A stretch of 64,000 nucleotides of DNA from contig OW799236.1 of assembly GCA_941918925.1 (NCBI GenBank), forward strand, positions 65,620,685-65,684,684, written 5' to 3'. Position 1 is the stretch's first letter. Every line of letters starts with the position of its first letter. Positions 1 through 11,182 of the stretch are shown here, piece by piece. The notes below the pieces were generated by a model. The model did not search any database, was not told the DNA's origin, and worked only from the letters and a program-made list of their open reading frames with translations. The position numbers and the translations under genes were made by a program. Source of the DNA: Phyto melanocephala. Its lineage: Eukaryota; Arthropoda; Insecta; Diptera; Rhinophoridae.

Positions 1-42
1 TAATTAACGTCGGAAAATATTTTAAAATTAATTTTTCATTTA

Positions 43-765
43 AACAAGTAACAATGCTATATTCGGCCGTGCCGAATCTTATATACCCTTCACAACGTGT
101 AGTCATGCAATAACAATTGTTTGTATCACCATTCATCCCATATAAAATACGTACATATGTATATACTGGTTAGAATAAATGTGGCATCGAATCCCAGCTG
201 AGCCAAAAAAATTTTATTTTATTTAATATATTATTTATATTTTGTTATTATTTTTTATATTTTTTTTAAATTTTTTTAGAAAAATTTTTAAAAAATTTTT
301 TAAAACCTTTTTTTTATATTTTTTTTTAAATTTTTTTTCTGTAGTTTTTTTTACTATTTTTTTTCTTATTTTTTGTATTTTTTTTGTAATTTTTTTGTTT
401 GGTATGTTTTTTACATGTATGTATGTATGTATGTTGTTGTTGTAATTGTGAAAAAAACGAGGTGGTCGTGGTTTTTTGCTCATATCTCAGAAAGTTATGG
501 GGCGATTGTGCTGAATTTCAATAGCGATTCATTCCTGGATATTTCCAAGAGATTGATACCATATACAGATCTGAGGAACATATAGTTGCTTCTAAAAGTT
601 GATTTCAACCAACACACGGGCAGACGGTCAGGGCTTTATCGACTCCTCTATTCATAAGCTTTCGGAAAATATATACTTTATGGGGTCGGAAATGAAAATT
701 GTAGAAATTACAAACGGAATGACAAAGCTATATATACCCTTGTGCACCACAGGTGAAGGGTATAA
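43..765 (-). mobile_element. DINE-1-like Helentron (HINE) copy A, full length
   Basis: Non-coding rolling-circle element read on the minus strand. Its 5' end (right, near 765) carries TATACCCTTCACCTG followed by an AAGGGTATA return, so it forms a small hairpin. Its 3' end (left) carries the inverted copy GTGAAGGGTATA, then the palindrome ATTCGGCacgGCCGAAT and a CTTGTTT terminus. This layout (subterminal inverted repeats, 3' palindrome, T-rich end, central TATG microsatellite) is that of Drosophila DINE-1. The long T/A runs at 240-400 are part of it. Copies B, C and F share the same central module. It has no coding capacity; the ORFs over it are A/T-run artefacts. Confidence 0.75.
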
Positions 766-1837
766 AAAAATCACAAAATTTTTACTTTTACACTAAGTAA
801 TTTGTGATAAAAAATATCAAAACTAGGTACTTTCAGTTTACAGGGAATAAAACACGAATTTATCCATGGATTTTCATTTAATAAAATTTATTTTATTTCT
901 AATAAATGCAGCTTTAAGATTAGGTGGCAAAACTGGTAATTATATGTTGCTTTCTATTTTTTATAAATTTTTTAATTTAAAAAATTTTACAATTTTACGA
1001 AAAAAAAATTTTCCGGCTTGATCCTCGATAACTCCAAAACTGGCTAGATCAGAAAATGATAGAAAAACTTAAAGCTGGCGTAATTTAAAGTTTTCAGAAG
1101 TACAACAGACAAAATCGAGTACGTGGTTCCAAAGTTAAGATAAGATGTATGGAGCAACCTCAAATTGTATAAAAAAAAATTTAAAAAAACATTACCATAG
1201 AATTTTAAATTATTATGATTTTTGCAGTTAGGTGACCAAAAAAAAAAACATAAAGTGGTTATTTAAAAAAAATATTGTAATTTGTTGCATAGTGTAATCG
1301 AACGTTATGGATAATGTGTGTACAAATATGTGTCAACGAAACAAGAATGAAGAGACGCGGAAACCAACTAATCAACATACAACGGATTTACTGCAAAAAT
1401 ATACATATGAGTACATATAAATGTAAAGCAATTCCAAACAAATAAAACAAAAATAGTTCAATTCAATCTATGCATACCTACAGCAAAAAACGTATAGTTA
1501 TCAGTGTTGTTTTAGAATGGCATTATAACAAAATGTCTTAGGAAAAAAAGAACTTTTATATCGCAACGTAAACTGCACTTGTATTTTTAAAAAAATTAAT
1601 AATAATATCATTATACAAGTTACGGATATAACAAATTAAGCAAGGTTAGATTACTTTCTGCTATTCCTTAATTTAAATTCAAAAATATGTAATCTAGATG
1701 ATGTCGAGCTAATTTTTTAATTTAAACTGATATACATGTCTAATAGAGGCATATCATAAAACCCAAATTCCACACCAAAATCAAATATTAAAGCATTATT
1801 GCGCGCATAGAGGAGTGTTTGATTTATGAAAACTATA
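766..1837. other. No gene seen; AT-rich spacer
   Basis: AT-rich DNA with A- and T-runs. I find no ORF with recognisable content, no terminal inverted repeats and no RNA gene here. Confidence 0.5.
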
Positions 1838-2420
1838 TAGTTTTTTTAAGCCCAATACAACTTGAAGTTGTAAAAAATAGCACAAAAATTTAAATTTTAA
1901 CCAAAATAAATGTTTATTGACCTTAGCATTTAAAAATGATTTTTATTTTTGGGTAACTTTTAAAGCCGCTGTATAGTACGTAGTGCCATTTGTTTTAAAC
2001 CACATCCCGACCGAACCAATGTCATCCATATTTTCAAACAATAAATCATTAGTTAGGGTGCTGTAACAATCTCTATTGAGCGTAACACGATCGCACTAAA
2101 TGGTCTGGAGTCTGTAGTGTCTATTGTGAACTGGTCTCACCCCATATGCGACAATTTTGTTTATTAACAAATCCGTTGTGTAAAAAAGTTAGCCTCATTG
2201 CTGAATACAACTTTGCGATAAAGCATTAGTTCGATTCGATGACTGATTTTCAAAGTAAATTTGAGTAATTTGACTGCGTCGTTCAATCGTCAATCTGAGC
2301 ATTATAATTTGCCTGAAAATACTGTTAATAAAAGTCGTAAAGTGAACGCAGTATGAAAGTAATTTGGGTTTGTCAAAATTTTTAATGTTGTAAATTTGGT
2401 ATGGTACCAATAATAGCTCA
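1838..2420 (-). pseudogene. Internally deleted mariner transposon (relic)
   Basis: Minus-strand translation gives a mariner transposase N-terminus (MLRLTIERRSQITQIYFENQ, from about 2300 leftwards). It then jumps to an interior block (GFVNKQNCRIWGET, near 2150) and a decayed form of the WFQQDGATCHTA catalytic block near 2000. The left edge (about 1838-1890, TTTTTTTAAGCCC and following) matches the terminal repeat of the mariner at 31654-32576, so both belong to one family. Large parts of the catalytic domain are missing and stops are present, so it is dead. I could not place the right terminal repeat, so the right boundary is approximate. Confidence 0.65.
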
Positions 2421-3689
2421 TATTAACTAGTATTTAACGACAACTATACTCGTAATAATGCAGATTTATTTTCGTATGTGCTTACTTAATAGGTAATAGG
2501 GGTATTAGATGTCCTCATTTTGTTCCGTTGAACCTTATTATTTTGATTTGATGTGAGTAGAGGGAATATCGAAGAAGGTCGTTACCTTCGCTCCCTAGTG
2601 ATTTCAACGCTACAGATCGTAATTCCTTTTTTTAAATGAATCCTGCACCACAACTGGCGTTTGCTCTAGATTAGTTAACGTACTAGCATATTTATCCTTT
2701 AACTATGAATACATATTACTTGATAGATGTGGCATATATCGCTGGCATTCTCTAAGTCCTCTAGTCTTATATGTCAAAATGAAAGCTTTTAGATTGAAAG
2801 GGATTTTTTTTGTCATATCTATGCACAATTTGCGAATATAACCTATTTAAAAGGGTTCAATTCCACAACAGTCTTCGTACTACTCTCTTTTGTTTAACGT
2901 CGCACGTTGGGTTGAAATTCCCAATAATGGCTCTTAATTAAAAATTGAAAATTAATATTTTTAAAAAGTAATCAATTACAGGTTATAGTAAACAAAATTC
3001 TGCATCACTAACTGTCTTTTTCATTTTCTTATGTTATTGATTTTTCAAGTTGTGCGTTGTTAAAGTTGAACTTTTTTTAAGTTTTTGAATACAGTGGTAA
3101 AAATTAAAAAAAAAAATTTTAATAAAATTTTTATATTATAATAGCTTAAAAGTAATATTTTTACAATGGAACCTTCAACCACAGGTATTTGGAAACTCAA
3201 AAATGTATCCCAGTTAAATATTTTTGTTGTAAAAATATTTTTAATATTTTTTTGAAAATTGGTCTAAAAAACAATAATTTTTCACTTTTAAGTAGAAATT
3301 CAAATTCGGTCTGGGCGAGCTTGGGTAAAAAATTTTTTTTATAGTTTTCTTTGATATGTCTACTTACAAATCATATAAAAACATTTTGCGGGTTTTTTCC
3401 GATAAGACCGAAAAAGAAATAGTTTTTTAATTAAACATCAAAGAAAAATTCGTGTATGCTTAGTAATGCACTCAATGTATTAATCACGTAAGTGTGTACA
3501 TACATATGTTTGGTATGTAGTTTTGTTATTGTTTATTTTTGTTAATTTTCTCATTATCAATATTCTTATTTTTAATATTATTACTCAGCGGTTCAAACTG
3601 AAGTTCCGTCTCCAATACTGGTAAAATAACATAGGACTTTAACATGTACTTGTCATTGGATTGGCTAATATGTTCTTTTGAAGCAACAG
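2421..3689. other. No gene seen; AT-rich spacer
   Basis: No recognisable coding content. Short ORFs near 3526-3738 on the minus strand have no family features. The DNA just left of the Transib-like relic may be its own decayed 5' part, but nothing there could be aligned by eye. Confidence 0.4.
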
Positions 3690-4470
3690 CGATCAGGTGC
3701 TTGACTTTGCAAAAGCACATACTCTGCAGCTTATCCATTCTGCATGGTTGGATAAGATTTTTCGAGTGCCTTCTTCACTTGTCATATCAAATTTTCATCA
3801 AAAAATGGCAAGCAAGGTCCCAAACCGGAAAAAAATTAGTGGTGAAACCAGATCAAAAATACAGGTCGAGTTCAGACAAAAAACCGGACTTTTAGTTGAC
3901 CAGCCAAATCCAGGGTTTGGAAACTCAAATGACGGGAATACAGCCAGACGTTTTTTCCAAAATCCCGAAGTTTAGCAAAAATTACAAAAATCGTCGTTGA
4001 ACTGATCAAAAAGTTGCATACTATTTTAGTTGCTGTATCGTGTGGTCATCAGATTAATGTTGAAAAATTAAGAAATTTTACTTTATCGACCGCAAAATAC
4101 TTTGTTGAAAAATACCCATGGTATAACATGTCTCCCACTTTACATAAATAATACATGGTTCGGAGTGCATGAGTGCACTGTTACCTATTGGTCAGTTATC
4201 GGAGGAAGCGCAGGAAGCTCACAATAAAGATTTTAAATGATACAGAGAACCTTTTCAACGGAAATGCAGTCGCAAAAAGTAAAATGAAGATATTTTCAAT
4301 CGATTTTTAATAGGATCTGATCCTATTATTAGTAATATGAGCAAACATTACAAAAAGAAAAGTAGCGTGTTACCACAGCAGGTATTGGACCTTCTAATAT
4401 TACCTAAAATTTCTGAAAAAAATAATTCCGATGATATTTATTTTAGTGACCGCGAATATGAAGATTAATA
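3690..4470 (+). pseudogene. Transib / RAG1-like transposase pseudogene (C-terminal part)
   Basis: Plus-strand reading needs two frames and contains stops. The first block (to 3975) ends in PGFGNSNDGNTARRFFQNPE. The frame then shifts and continues (SCGHQINVEKLRNF, then YPWYNMSPTLHK) to about 4145. After another shift comes LLPIGQLSEEAQEAHNKDFK, then a block ending FNRFLIGSDPII and an acidic tail to 4467. The SEEAQEA..NKD block corresponds to the region around the last catalytic acid of RAG1 (ASEGNESGNK), and the HK motif before it corresponds to the FHKTLAH stretch. This supports a Transib-type DDE transposase, from family knowledge rather than a search. At least three disabling changes are present, and the N-terminal half was not found. 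Confidence 0.6.
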
Positions 4471-5553
4471 ATATTAAAAATAAAATGTAAATTTATTATA
4501 AATATTAATATTAATAAAAACTTTTAAAGATTAGTATGGCCTATTTCCGGGAAAATTTTGTATGGGGGCTATGCGAAATCACTTACCGATTCCGTTGAAT
4601 TTTTGTATTCTGAGTTACTAACCTAAAAAAATCATATGCGTCAAATTTCATTCATTTATCTTTAAAAATGGAGTTTGCAAAGCAATTTAAATATTCATAC
4701 GGACAGACAAACGGATATCCCTAGAGTTTAAAATTTTTTTTTTTTTTTTTCAAAAATAATTTTTTTTAACTACTAATGACCCATTTAATACTACGAAACG
4801 AAAAAATAAGTGTTATCTCTAACGTCTGTATTAAGAGCCATTTTTAGCAATTTCAACCCAATGTGCGTCGTTACAAATATCACCTTTACATTATTTAAGT
4901 TAACCCGCTGACTAGATAATGAATTTATTATGATATATGTACATACATACATATATAACTTGAAAAATTCCATGCTACCGTCAATGGTAGTCATAAAACT
5001 TATGTATCTATAAGTATTTACACAAGTGTTTTATTTTTTTCAAAATAATCAAATGTCAATAAATAATTTTTTAGTTTTTGGCCAAATATTTAAATATTGT
5101 TTATGATACAGAAAAAGGAACTTATATTCTAAAAAAATATTTCAGTTCAAAATAAGTATATGCATTAAAATTAGTTTTTTCTTCGGCTTCATATTGTCGT
5201 TTTAAAAATATGTATAAATTCATTTTGCAATTGTATCAATTAATTCTCAAGTACTATTTACCCTTTTGAATCATCCCTGACGTTACAATGATTTGACACA
5301 AGTGTGTATACGAAATATACTACTACTACTATAAGTATACTTAATATATTAATAAATACACTCACTGTATTGCACGGTGGTTATAATAAAACATTATTGT
5401 GAAAAATGAATAAGAGAAATGCACATACTTTATTATTAATATACTCACATACAATTACACGTGCAGATACAAAAGCATAGCTCAATATACATAGTATGTA
5501 TAAAACAATTTTTAACCCATTAAACCTTTTTTGGACCAAGCTAAACATACATA
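4471..5553. other. No gene seen; repeat-like spacer
   Basis: AT-rich. Near 4690-4720 there is a CGGACAGACAAACGG tract of the kind found inside many fly Helentrons and other repeats, followed by a poly(T) run, so this may be the edge of an old repeat. No ORF of substance was seen. Confidence 0.35.
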
Positions 5554-7484
5554 TACCCAGCCAGCATTTTTTCAAAATTTGAATCAAATTCGAGTCTTTT
5601 TTGATACCTCTGCGCGATTAAAAACGATCGCATATGCGCTCTTCTTCGAGTCAAAAATGACTCATTTGGCGGGAGAAAATGGTACCCTAGCCGCGACTCT
5701 TCTTGATGAGTCATTTATGACTCGTTTTTCTGGTCAGTTTCGATTCAATTTCGAGTCATTTTCGAGTCGTTTTCTAGTCATTTTTCAGTAGCTTAATAAT
5801 CATTTATGAGTCTCTTTCGAGTCATTTTTGAGTCGTATTTGTAATCGCTTGCGAGTCTTTTTTGAGTCATATTTTTAATCGTATGCGACTATTTTTGTGA
5901 GTCATTTTCGAGTCATTTTTCAGTCATATTTTTATTAGTATGCGACTCATTTTCGAGTCATTATCAGTCGCTTTTCTTATCGTATTTGGCTCATTTTCAA
6001 TTTTGTTTTAGGTCGGTTTTCACAGTGCTCTCTTAACAAAAATTAAAGATTAAAATAAAATTCATATATGTACATTAAAATTTATTAAAAAGAAAAATTA
6101 AATAAAAAATAATAATTTACATAGAAATAACTAAAAAAAATTATAGAACTAAATTAAGAGATTTTTAAAATAATAGTTTTAAGAAATTTAAAAAATACTT
6201 TTTTAAATAAACAAATATTTAGTTTAAACACAAAAAAAATATCAAAATAAATAATTCACTTGTACACATTTAAGTACATTCAAAGTCCAGCTTTAAAATT
6301 TTATAATATAAAAAAATACATTTTACAAAAACCTAAAAATTAATTTTGTACATTTTTCATTTGTATTTTAATGTTTTTAATATATAAACAAAACATAAGA
6401 CACATATATTTACTAGAGTTCGGTTTGAAATATTTTATTTCTTTGTTATTTTGGATGTCATTATTTTTCGACGGATTTTGCATCAATTATATAATTTTGT
6501 AGTTTTCTTTTTTGAAAAATTCCAACTCCTTTCCGTGCCTCTCCACGGTCTTAAACCCCGTATTAAACCCCATTTTTCTGCGGAGCAAAAGCGGCTGAAC
6601 TAATTGCAAATTTCATTTCACCATTCGATTCGACCATTTAGATAGTTCTTCACGCAAATTAAATTCATTTTCTTCACTTTCACTTAAATCATTTAAAATT
6701 TCATTTTCAAAATTATTTTCATAAGTTTCATATTCCGGAATGTTTTCTTCTTGATTATGTTCTTAATTTTCCGGAATATTTTCTATAATTTGACTTTCAA
6801 TACTTTTAACAGATTTATTTTTTTTAATTTTTGGCGAAATTAAATTTTCCGCTTCTTTTTTTGCCAATCTTTTTATATGTCTAGCTGACATTGCCTTTTT
6901 TTATTTTAATATATTCACTTACTTTGTTTTAAATTTATTTATTTTTAATTTAACACACTTTTTGTATTTATTTATTAATTATTTTAAATATGTTTTCAAT
7001 TTTACGATCTTAACACCTCGAATTAACTTTAACAAATAGACACAAATGCAAATTTTGACATTTACCTAACAATACGCAAAAATTATCCCGTTATACTTAA
7101 GAAAAAAAACAGCATAACAAGCAGTTTTTAATCATCAATCTGCGCAAAATATGATCATAAAACACACAAAATTAATCACATTTTAAACGCCTGCATGATC
7201 TATTTGCGATCAAGAAGTTTTCAATCTTCCAGATGCGCACATTATGATAATAAATAACGGATAAAATACTTATCTTTTAAACACCTGGATGATCAATTTT
7301 CGATTGCTATACAATTTGTTGTGGTATTTTAAAACAAACACTTTTTAATCATAAGCGCGACTCATTTTCGAGTAATTTTTTAAACGTGCAAGTGATTAAT
7401 CAGTTTTTGATCTCCAAAAGTACTCGAGAAAGACTCGCTTTGGTGATTTAAAAAAAAAACAATCTTCCAAATGCTAGCTGGGTA
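5554..7484. mobile_element. Unclassified TIR DNA transposon with GAGTC-rich end
   Basis: Left end TACCCAGCCAGCATTTT and right end (reverse complement) TACCCAGCTAGCATTTG form terminal inverted repeats, compatible with TA target duplication. The left 400 bases (5590-5990) carry about 13 copies of GAGTC plus 4 of GACTC, often as TTCGAGTCATTTT. The right part (7100-7320) has two diverged copies of a roughly 110-bp unit containing TTTAAACrCCTG.ATGATC. A broken minus-strand coding remnant sits inside (separate entry). I do not recognise the superfamily; the TIR does not match classic mariner, hAT or piggyBac ends known to me. Confidence 0.6.
6440..6895 (-). pseudogene. Broken ORF of unknown family inside the 5554-7484 transposon
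   Basis: The minus strand from an ATG near 6892 reads MSARHIKRLAKKEAENLISP and continues as a very acidic Glu/Asn-rich stretch to NLREELSKWSNRM near 6615. There is one in-frame stop after about 50 residues and another after the last motif. A further frame shows a GFKTVERHGKELEFFKKENY-like block near 6480-6540. The order (basic start, acidic middle, Trp-containing helix) suggests the N-terminal part of the element's own protein. No catalytic triad is visible, so the transposase core seems deleted. Function is not assigned. Confidence 0.4.
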
Positions 7485-8536
7485 AGTACGTATATTTGTT
7501 TGTACATATGTAATGTATTGTATTGTAATAACTGTTGGTTGTGGATATGCCAAAACTCTTGGCTGGTTGAATGTGCGGATGGCAGGCGACAAACAAGCAT
7601 TTATACATAATCATACAGATGTTTAAACCTAAATTTGTTATAAGACAAAGACAGAATAAATGAAAGAAAGAAAGCATAAGATGAGATGGCTGTTGTTTTT
7701 TTAATTTTTTTGTTTTTCTTCTTTTGCATTTGTTTTGAAATATACTATTCTCTGCCTAGAATTTGTATTAAGTCTTCTAAATTTTATATAGATTTGTACA
7801 TTCGTAAGCGTGGATGTTGGTATATCTTCATACGTACATATTGTATCTACACACGTACATATATTTGTATGTATGATTGTACTTTAAACAAAACAAAATC
7901 AACAAGAACAATAAGTATAAGAATTATAATACAACTAATAATCTAAAAAATAATATCAACAAGCAAACAAACGTTTAGTGTAGTAGTTTGACCCTGGATA
8001 CTACTGATAGGTACTTATGTGTATATCAACACTTGCCTCGCGCTCTAGGTGACAGGGTAAAAGTAGACAACTGGCAGTCATAGTCATGGCCATGTTTTAA
8101 CAGCAGGGGAAGTGTTCCTTGAAATTTACTTCGAAGTAATTTAATATAAATATTATGTAAAAGTCTTCGATCTTTATTTGTCAATATGTTTTCTTATATT
8201 TTAAGTTTTTTATATTGTAAAAATTATTTATTTTCATTTTTAATTATTTTTTAAACAAAACAATTTTTATAAAAAATTGATATCAAGCAATAAGGGGAAC
8301 AAAGTAATATAATACTTTTGATGACATAGTATGCTGATATAATAACGTGATACCTTATTGATCCAGCCCTAGTTCTTCCTTACCACGATAGTTGGGGTTT
8401 CAGAAATCAGGAACATATACATACATACATACTTTCTTCGTTTTTTTTTTTAAATGTTTGCAAAATATATTAAAATTTATTTTCTTTTCTTTCGAATAAA
8501 TTTTAATTTTTTTTAGTTTTACGCAACATATACTGC
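7485..8536. other. No gene seen; microsatellite-bearing spacer
   Basis: Contains TACATA/TATGTA-type tetranucleotide tracts (around 7850-7875 and 8417-8432) and T-runs, but no supported coding region. Confidence 0.4.
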
Positions 8537-8686
8537 CTGTTCAACGATGTCGAAAAAAAACCTAAGCGAAATTTCATTCGTACAAATACGTTGAAAAAAA
8601 AACAAATTTTTAGTTTTTGTTGTTGTTTTCAATACATTTGTACGAATGAAATTTCGCTTGGGTTTTCTTTCGACAGCGTTGAACAG
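8537..8686. repeat. Long near-perfect inverted repeat (150-bp hairpin)
   Basis: Arms of about 60 bp (8537-8598 and 8626-8686) are inverted copies with a few mismatches. The outer tips are CTGTTCAACG and CGTTGAACAG, and the arms share GCGAAATTTCATTCGTACAAA. The loop is about 25-30 bases of T-rich sequence. It is probably a palindromic MITE. A transcript from either strand would fold into a long stem. Confidence 0.8.
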
Positions 8687-8806
8687 ACATAAAAATATTA
8701 AATTTGAACATATATGTACATGTGTACATATTTTATATATTAACTGCCTCATTCATAAATAATAAATTCATGAACTGGACTCTAATTTGTTGATTAAATT
8801 TTTTGT

Positions 8807-9037
8807 TTGCTTACGTTAGAAGATATAATTTGTAAAAGTGAAGAAGATATAATTCGTGAAGTGAAGATTGTTGAAGAAATCTCACGTCATCCTGTGTTAA
8901 TCTGTCGCGAGAACAGCAGCATTAAAGTTATTAAAAACCGTTTAAATGGACAACAATGTAACAATTATGTCACGACATATCAATTGGACGAGAATATACA
9001 TATTAAAGGCCTGCAACTGTTGCACTATACAACATAG
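8807..9037 (+). CDS. Orphan short ORF, possible exon or old gene fragment
   Basis: An open frame of about 76 codons reads EDIICKSEEDIIREVKIVEE, then a SRHPVLICRENSSIKVIKNR stretch, and closes at a TAG after LLHYTT. It is preceded by TTTGCTTACGTTAG, which resembles a splice acceptor, so the frame may be an exon of something larger. Its composition is less AT-skewed than the surroundings. The helical stretch before RHPVL is loosely reminiscent of a MADF DNA-binding domain, but the match is too weak to assign. It sits just left of the Harbinger-like element and may be unrelated to it. Confidence 0.25.
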   Translation: MLTLEDIICKSEEDIIREVKIVEEISRHPVLICRENSSIKVIKNRLNGQQCNNYVTTYQLDENIHIKGLQLLHYTT

Positions 9038-9137
9038 CAACATGTGTCACATAATGCAACTGCTAATTCATGCAATGCCGAAAATGCATGTTTGACAAAG
9101 ACATATAAAGACAGTGTATAATTAGTTTAATTAAATC

Positions 9138-10207
9138 TGGGGGCTAATTCTCGCAGTCGATACCGTGTGAAATTTACTCGAATTTGGATTTTTTTTTTAA
9201 TTTTGGGATTCTCGCACTCGCTATCGAGTAAGTTGTATCGAAATTTCTTATGATGGCACTCGATAGCGAGTGTACGATCGAATGTAACCGTGCGAGTTTT
9301 ATTCGATACCAAATTTGGTGTCGAAATTTTATTTTTTAATAGTTCGTTGGATAACAAGTGTTTATTTAAGATTTTAATTGTTATATTAATTAATTATTCG
9401 TATAGATTTTCGTATTTTTTTGTATTTCTCCCTTTTTTGCACCTTTGTAAAGGAGTTTTTACACAAACTCTAACGAGTAACTTAATGGTTTATTGTTTTT
9501 GTTAAAAAGTAAAAAATAATTATTCTTGTTTGAACGCTTTACAAGTGCCACAACAGTTTTTTAAAATTTAACACATTTTATTTATTTATAATCTTTAATA
9601 AGTTTTATGCAAATTAACTAATTTATATTAATTATTAACAAAAATAAATTTCAGACAAAAACAAATTTTTGCTGAGTTTATGTATGTCTGAGCACAGCAA
9701 TTTGGCAAAGGCGTCTTACCAAATACATGCCAAGGAAAAGCTACTGCTAACAGACTTTGGGAAACTTTAACTAATAAATTAATTAAATTAATTAACTAAT
9801 TAATTAAATTTTTACACCTAATTTTTACAAATCAAGGGGATGTATACTTACTCATTGTTTGGCAAGCCCAATGGATCACTTGTTAATCGGATTTTCCTTC
9901 TAATTGCATTTATATCACACTCAATCTCAGACTCTGATGACGAAGAAAAAAAATTTACGTCCATGACCGCGATTAAAAAACGAAACACTTTCAAAATTAT
10001 AAAACAAATTCGCAATTCTTTTGATAAATTATTTAATTTCTTTGTAAGCATATTTTTTTTGTTTACATATTTGTAGTGTTGGTTAAGGCTTTTTTTTATC
10101 TTTTACAACACTTTATTAAAAAATCGATTCGCAAGGTAACGAGTGCCATCATCAGAAAAACTCGCACGATCGAAATTAATTTCGATACGAATTTATTTCG
10201 ATCACGA
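9138..10207 (-). mobile_element. PIF/Harbinger-like element, internally deleted
   Basis: The ends are inverted: GGGGGCTAATTCTCGC on the left and, as reverse complement, GGGGGCTAATTCCGGG on the right. The subterminal DNA on both sides is rich in CGATCG and in TATCGA/TCGATA and ACTCG motifs, including an inverted ATGATGGCACTCG block. A minus-strand exon (separate entry) resembles the start of a Harbinger transposase. A clean 3-bp target duplication is not visible, so the superfamily rests on the peptide. The remainder (9300-9830) is AT-rich without recognisable transposase, implying an internal deletion. Confidence 0.5.
9851..9964 (-). pseudogene. Harbinger-type transposase first exon (remnant)
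   Basis: The minus strand from the ATG at 9964 reads MDVNFFSSSSESEIECDINA and then RRKIRLTSDPLGLPNNE, stopping at a TAA within GA|GTAAGTAT, a good donor site. Harbinger transposases often start with a short Asp/Ser-rich leader followed by an R-R-x-R...NPLDLPE-type segment before the DDE domain, which is what is seen. The following exon was not found, so the gene is incomplete. The assignment comes from recall of the family and has not been checked by search. Confidence 0.45.
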
Positions 10208-10310
10208 GTCCCGGAATTAGCCCCCTGTACATAGTTCTAACAGTGATATTACATACATGAGCATAGAAAATGAGAAAGTCAACACTTGTGACATATGCAG
10301 CACATGTTTT

Positions 10311-11055
10311 TATACCCTTCACCTGTGGTGCACAAGGGTATATATAGCTTTGTCATTCCGTTTGTAATTTCTACAATTTTCATTTCCGACCCCATAAAGT
10401 GTATATTTTCTGAAAGCTTATGAATAGAGGAGTCGATTAAGCCCTGACCGTCTGTCCGTGTGTTGGTTGAAATCAACTTTTAGAAGCAACTATATGTTCC
10501 TCAGATCTCTATATGGTATCAATCTCTTGGAAATATTCAGGAATGAATCGCTATTGAAATTCAGCACAATCGCCCAATAACTTTCTGAGATATGAGCAAA
10601 AAACCACGACCACCTCGTTTTTTTTTCACAATTACAACAACAACATACATACATACATACATGTAAAAAACATACCAAACAAAAAAAATTACAAAAAAAA
10701 AAAAAATATTAAAAATAAGAAAAAAATAATAAAAAAAAAACTACAAAAAAAAATTTTAAAAAAATTAAAAAAAAAAATTTTTAAAATTTTTTAAAAATTT
10801 TTCTAAAAAAATTTTTTAAAAAAATTTAAAAAAATATAAAAAAAAATAATAAAATATAAATAATATATTAAATAAAATAAAATAAAATTTTTTTGGCTCA
10901 GCTGGGATTCGATGCCACATTTATTCTAACGTGTACGTATGCACGTATTTTATATGGGATGAATGGTGATACAAACAATTGTTATTGCATGACTACACGT
11001 TGTGAAGGGTATATAAGATTCGGCACGGCCGAATATAGCACTGTTACTTGTTTTT
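10311..11055 (+). mobile_element. DINE-1-like Helentron copy B, full length
   Basis: Begins TATACCCTTCACCTGTGG and ends with GTGAAGGGTATA, the ATTCGGCacgGCCGAAT palindrome and CTTGTTTTT. It has the same central module as copy A in opposite orientation and is nearly identical over most of its length, which suggests fairly recent activity. Long A-runs occur at 10680-10850 with an ACAT microsatellite just before them. Non-coding. Confidence 0.8.
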
Positions 11056-11182
11056 AGTGCATTTTAATCATTGCAATAGAACATTATATGCAATAAAATC
11101 AGAAATTTATTTATTATAATTGTAGTTACATACTTTAAGGAAATTTCTTTTAAGGATTTATTTAGAAAATATTTAAATAAAG

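Noticed and set aside
235..483. Lys/Asn-rich 82-codon frame and its Phe-rich opposite-strand partner
   Set aside because: Both are translations of long A/T runs inside a non-coding Helentron; the same artefact appears in copies B and C.
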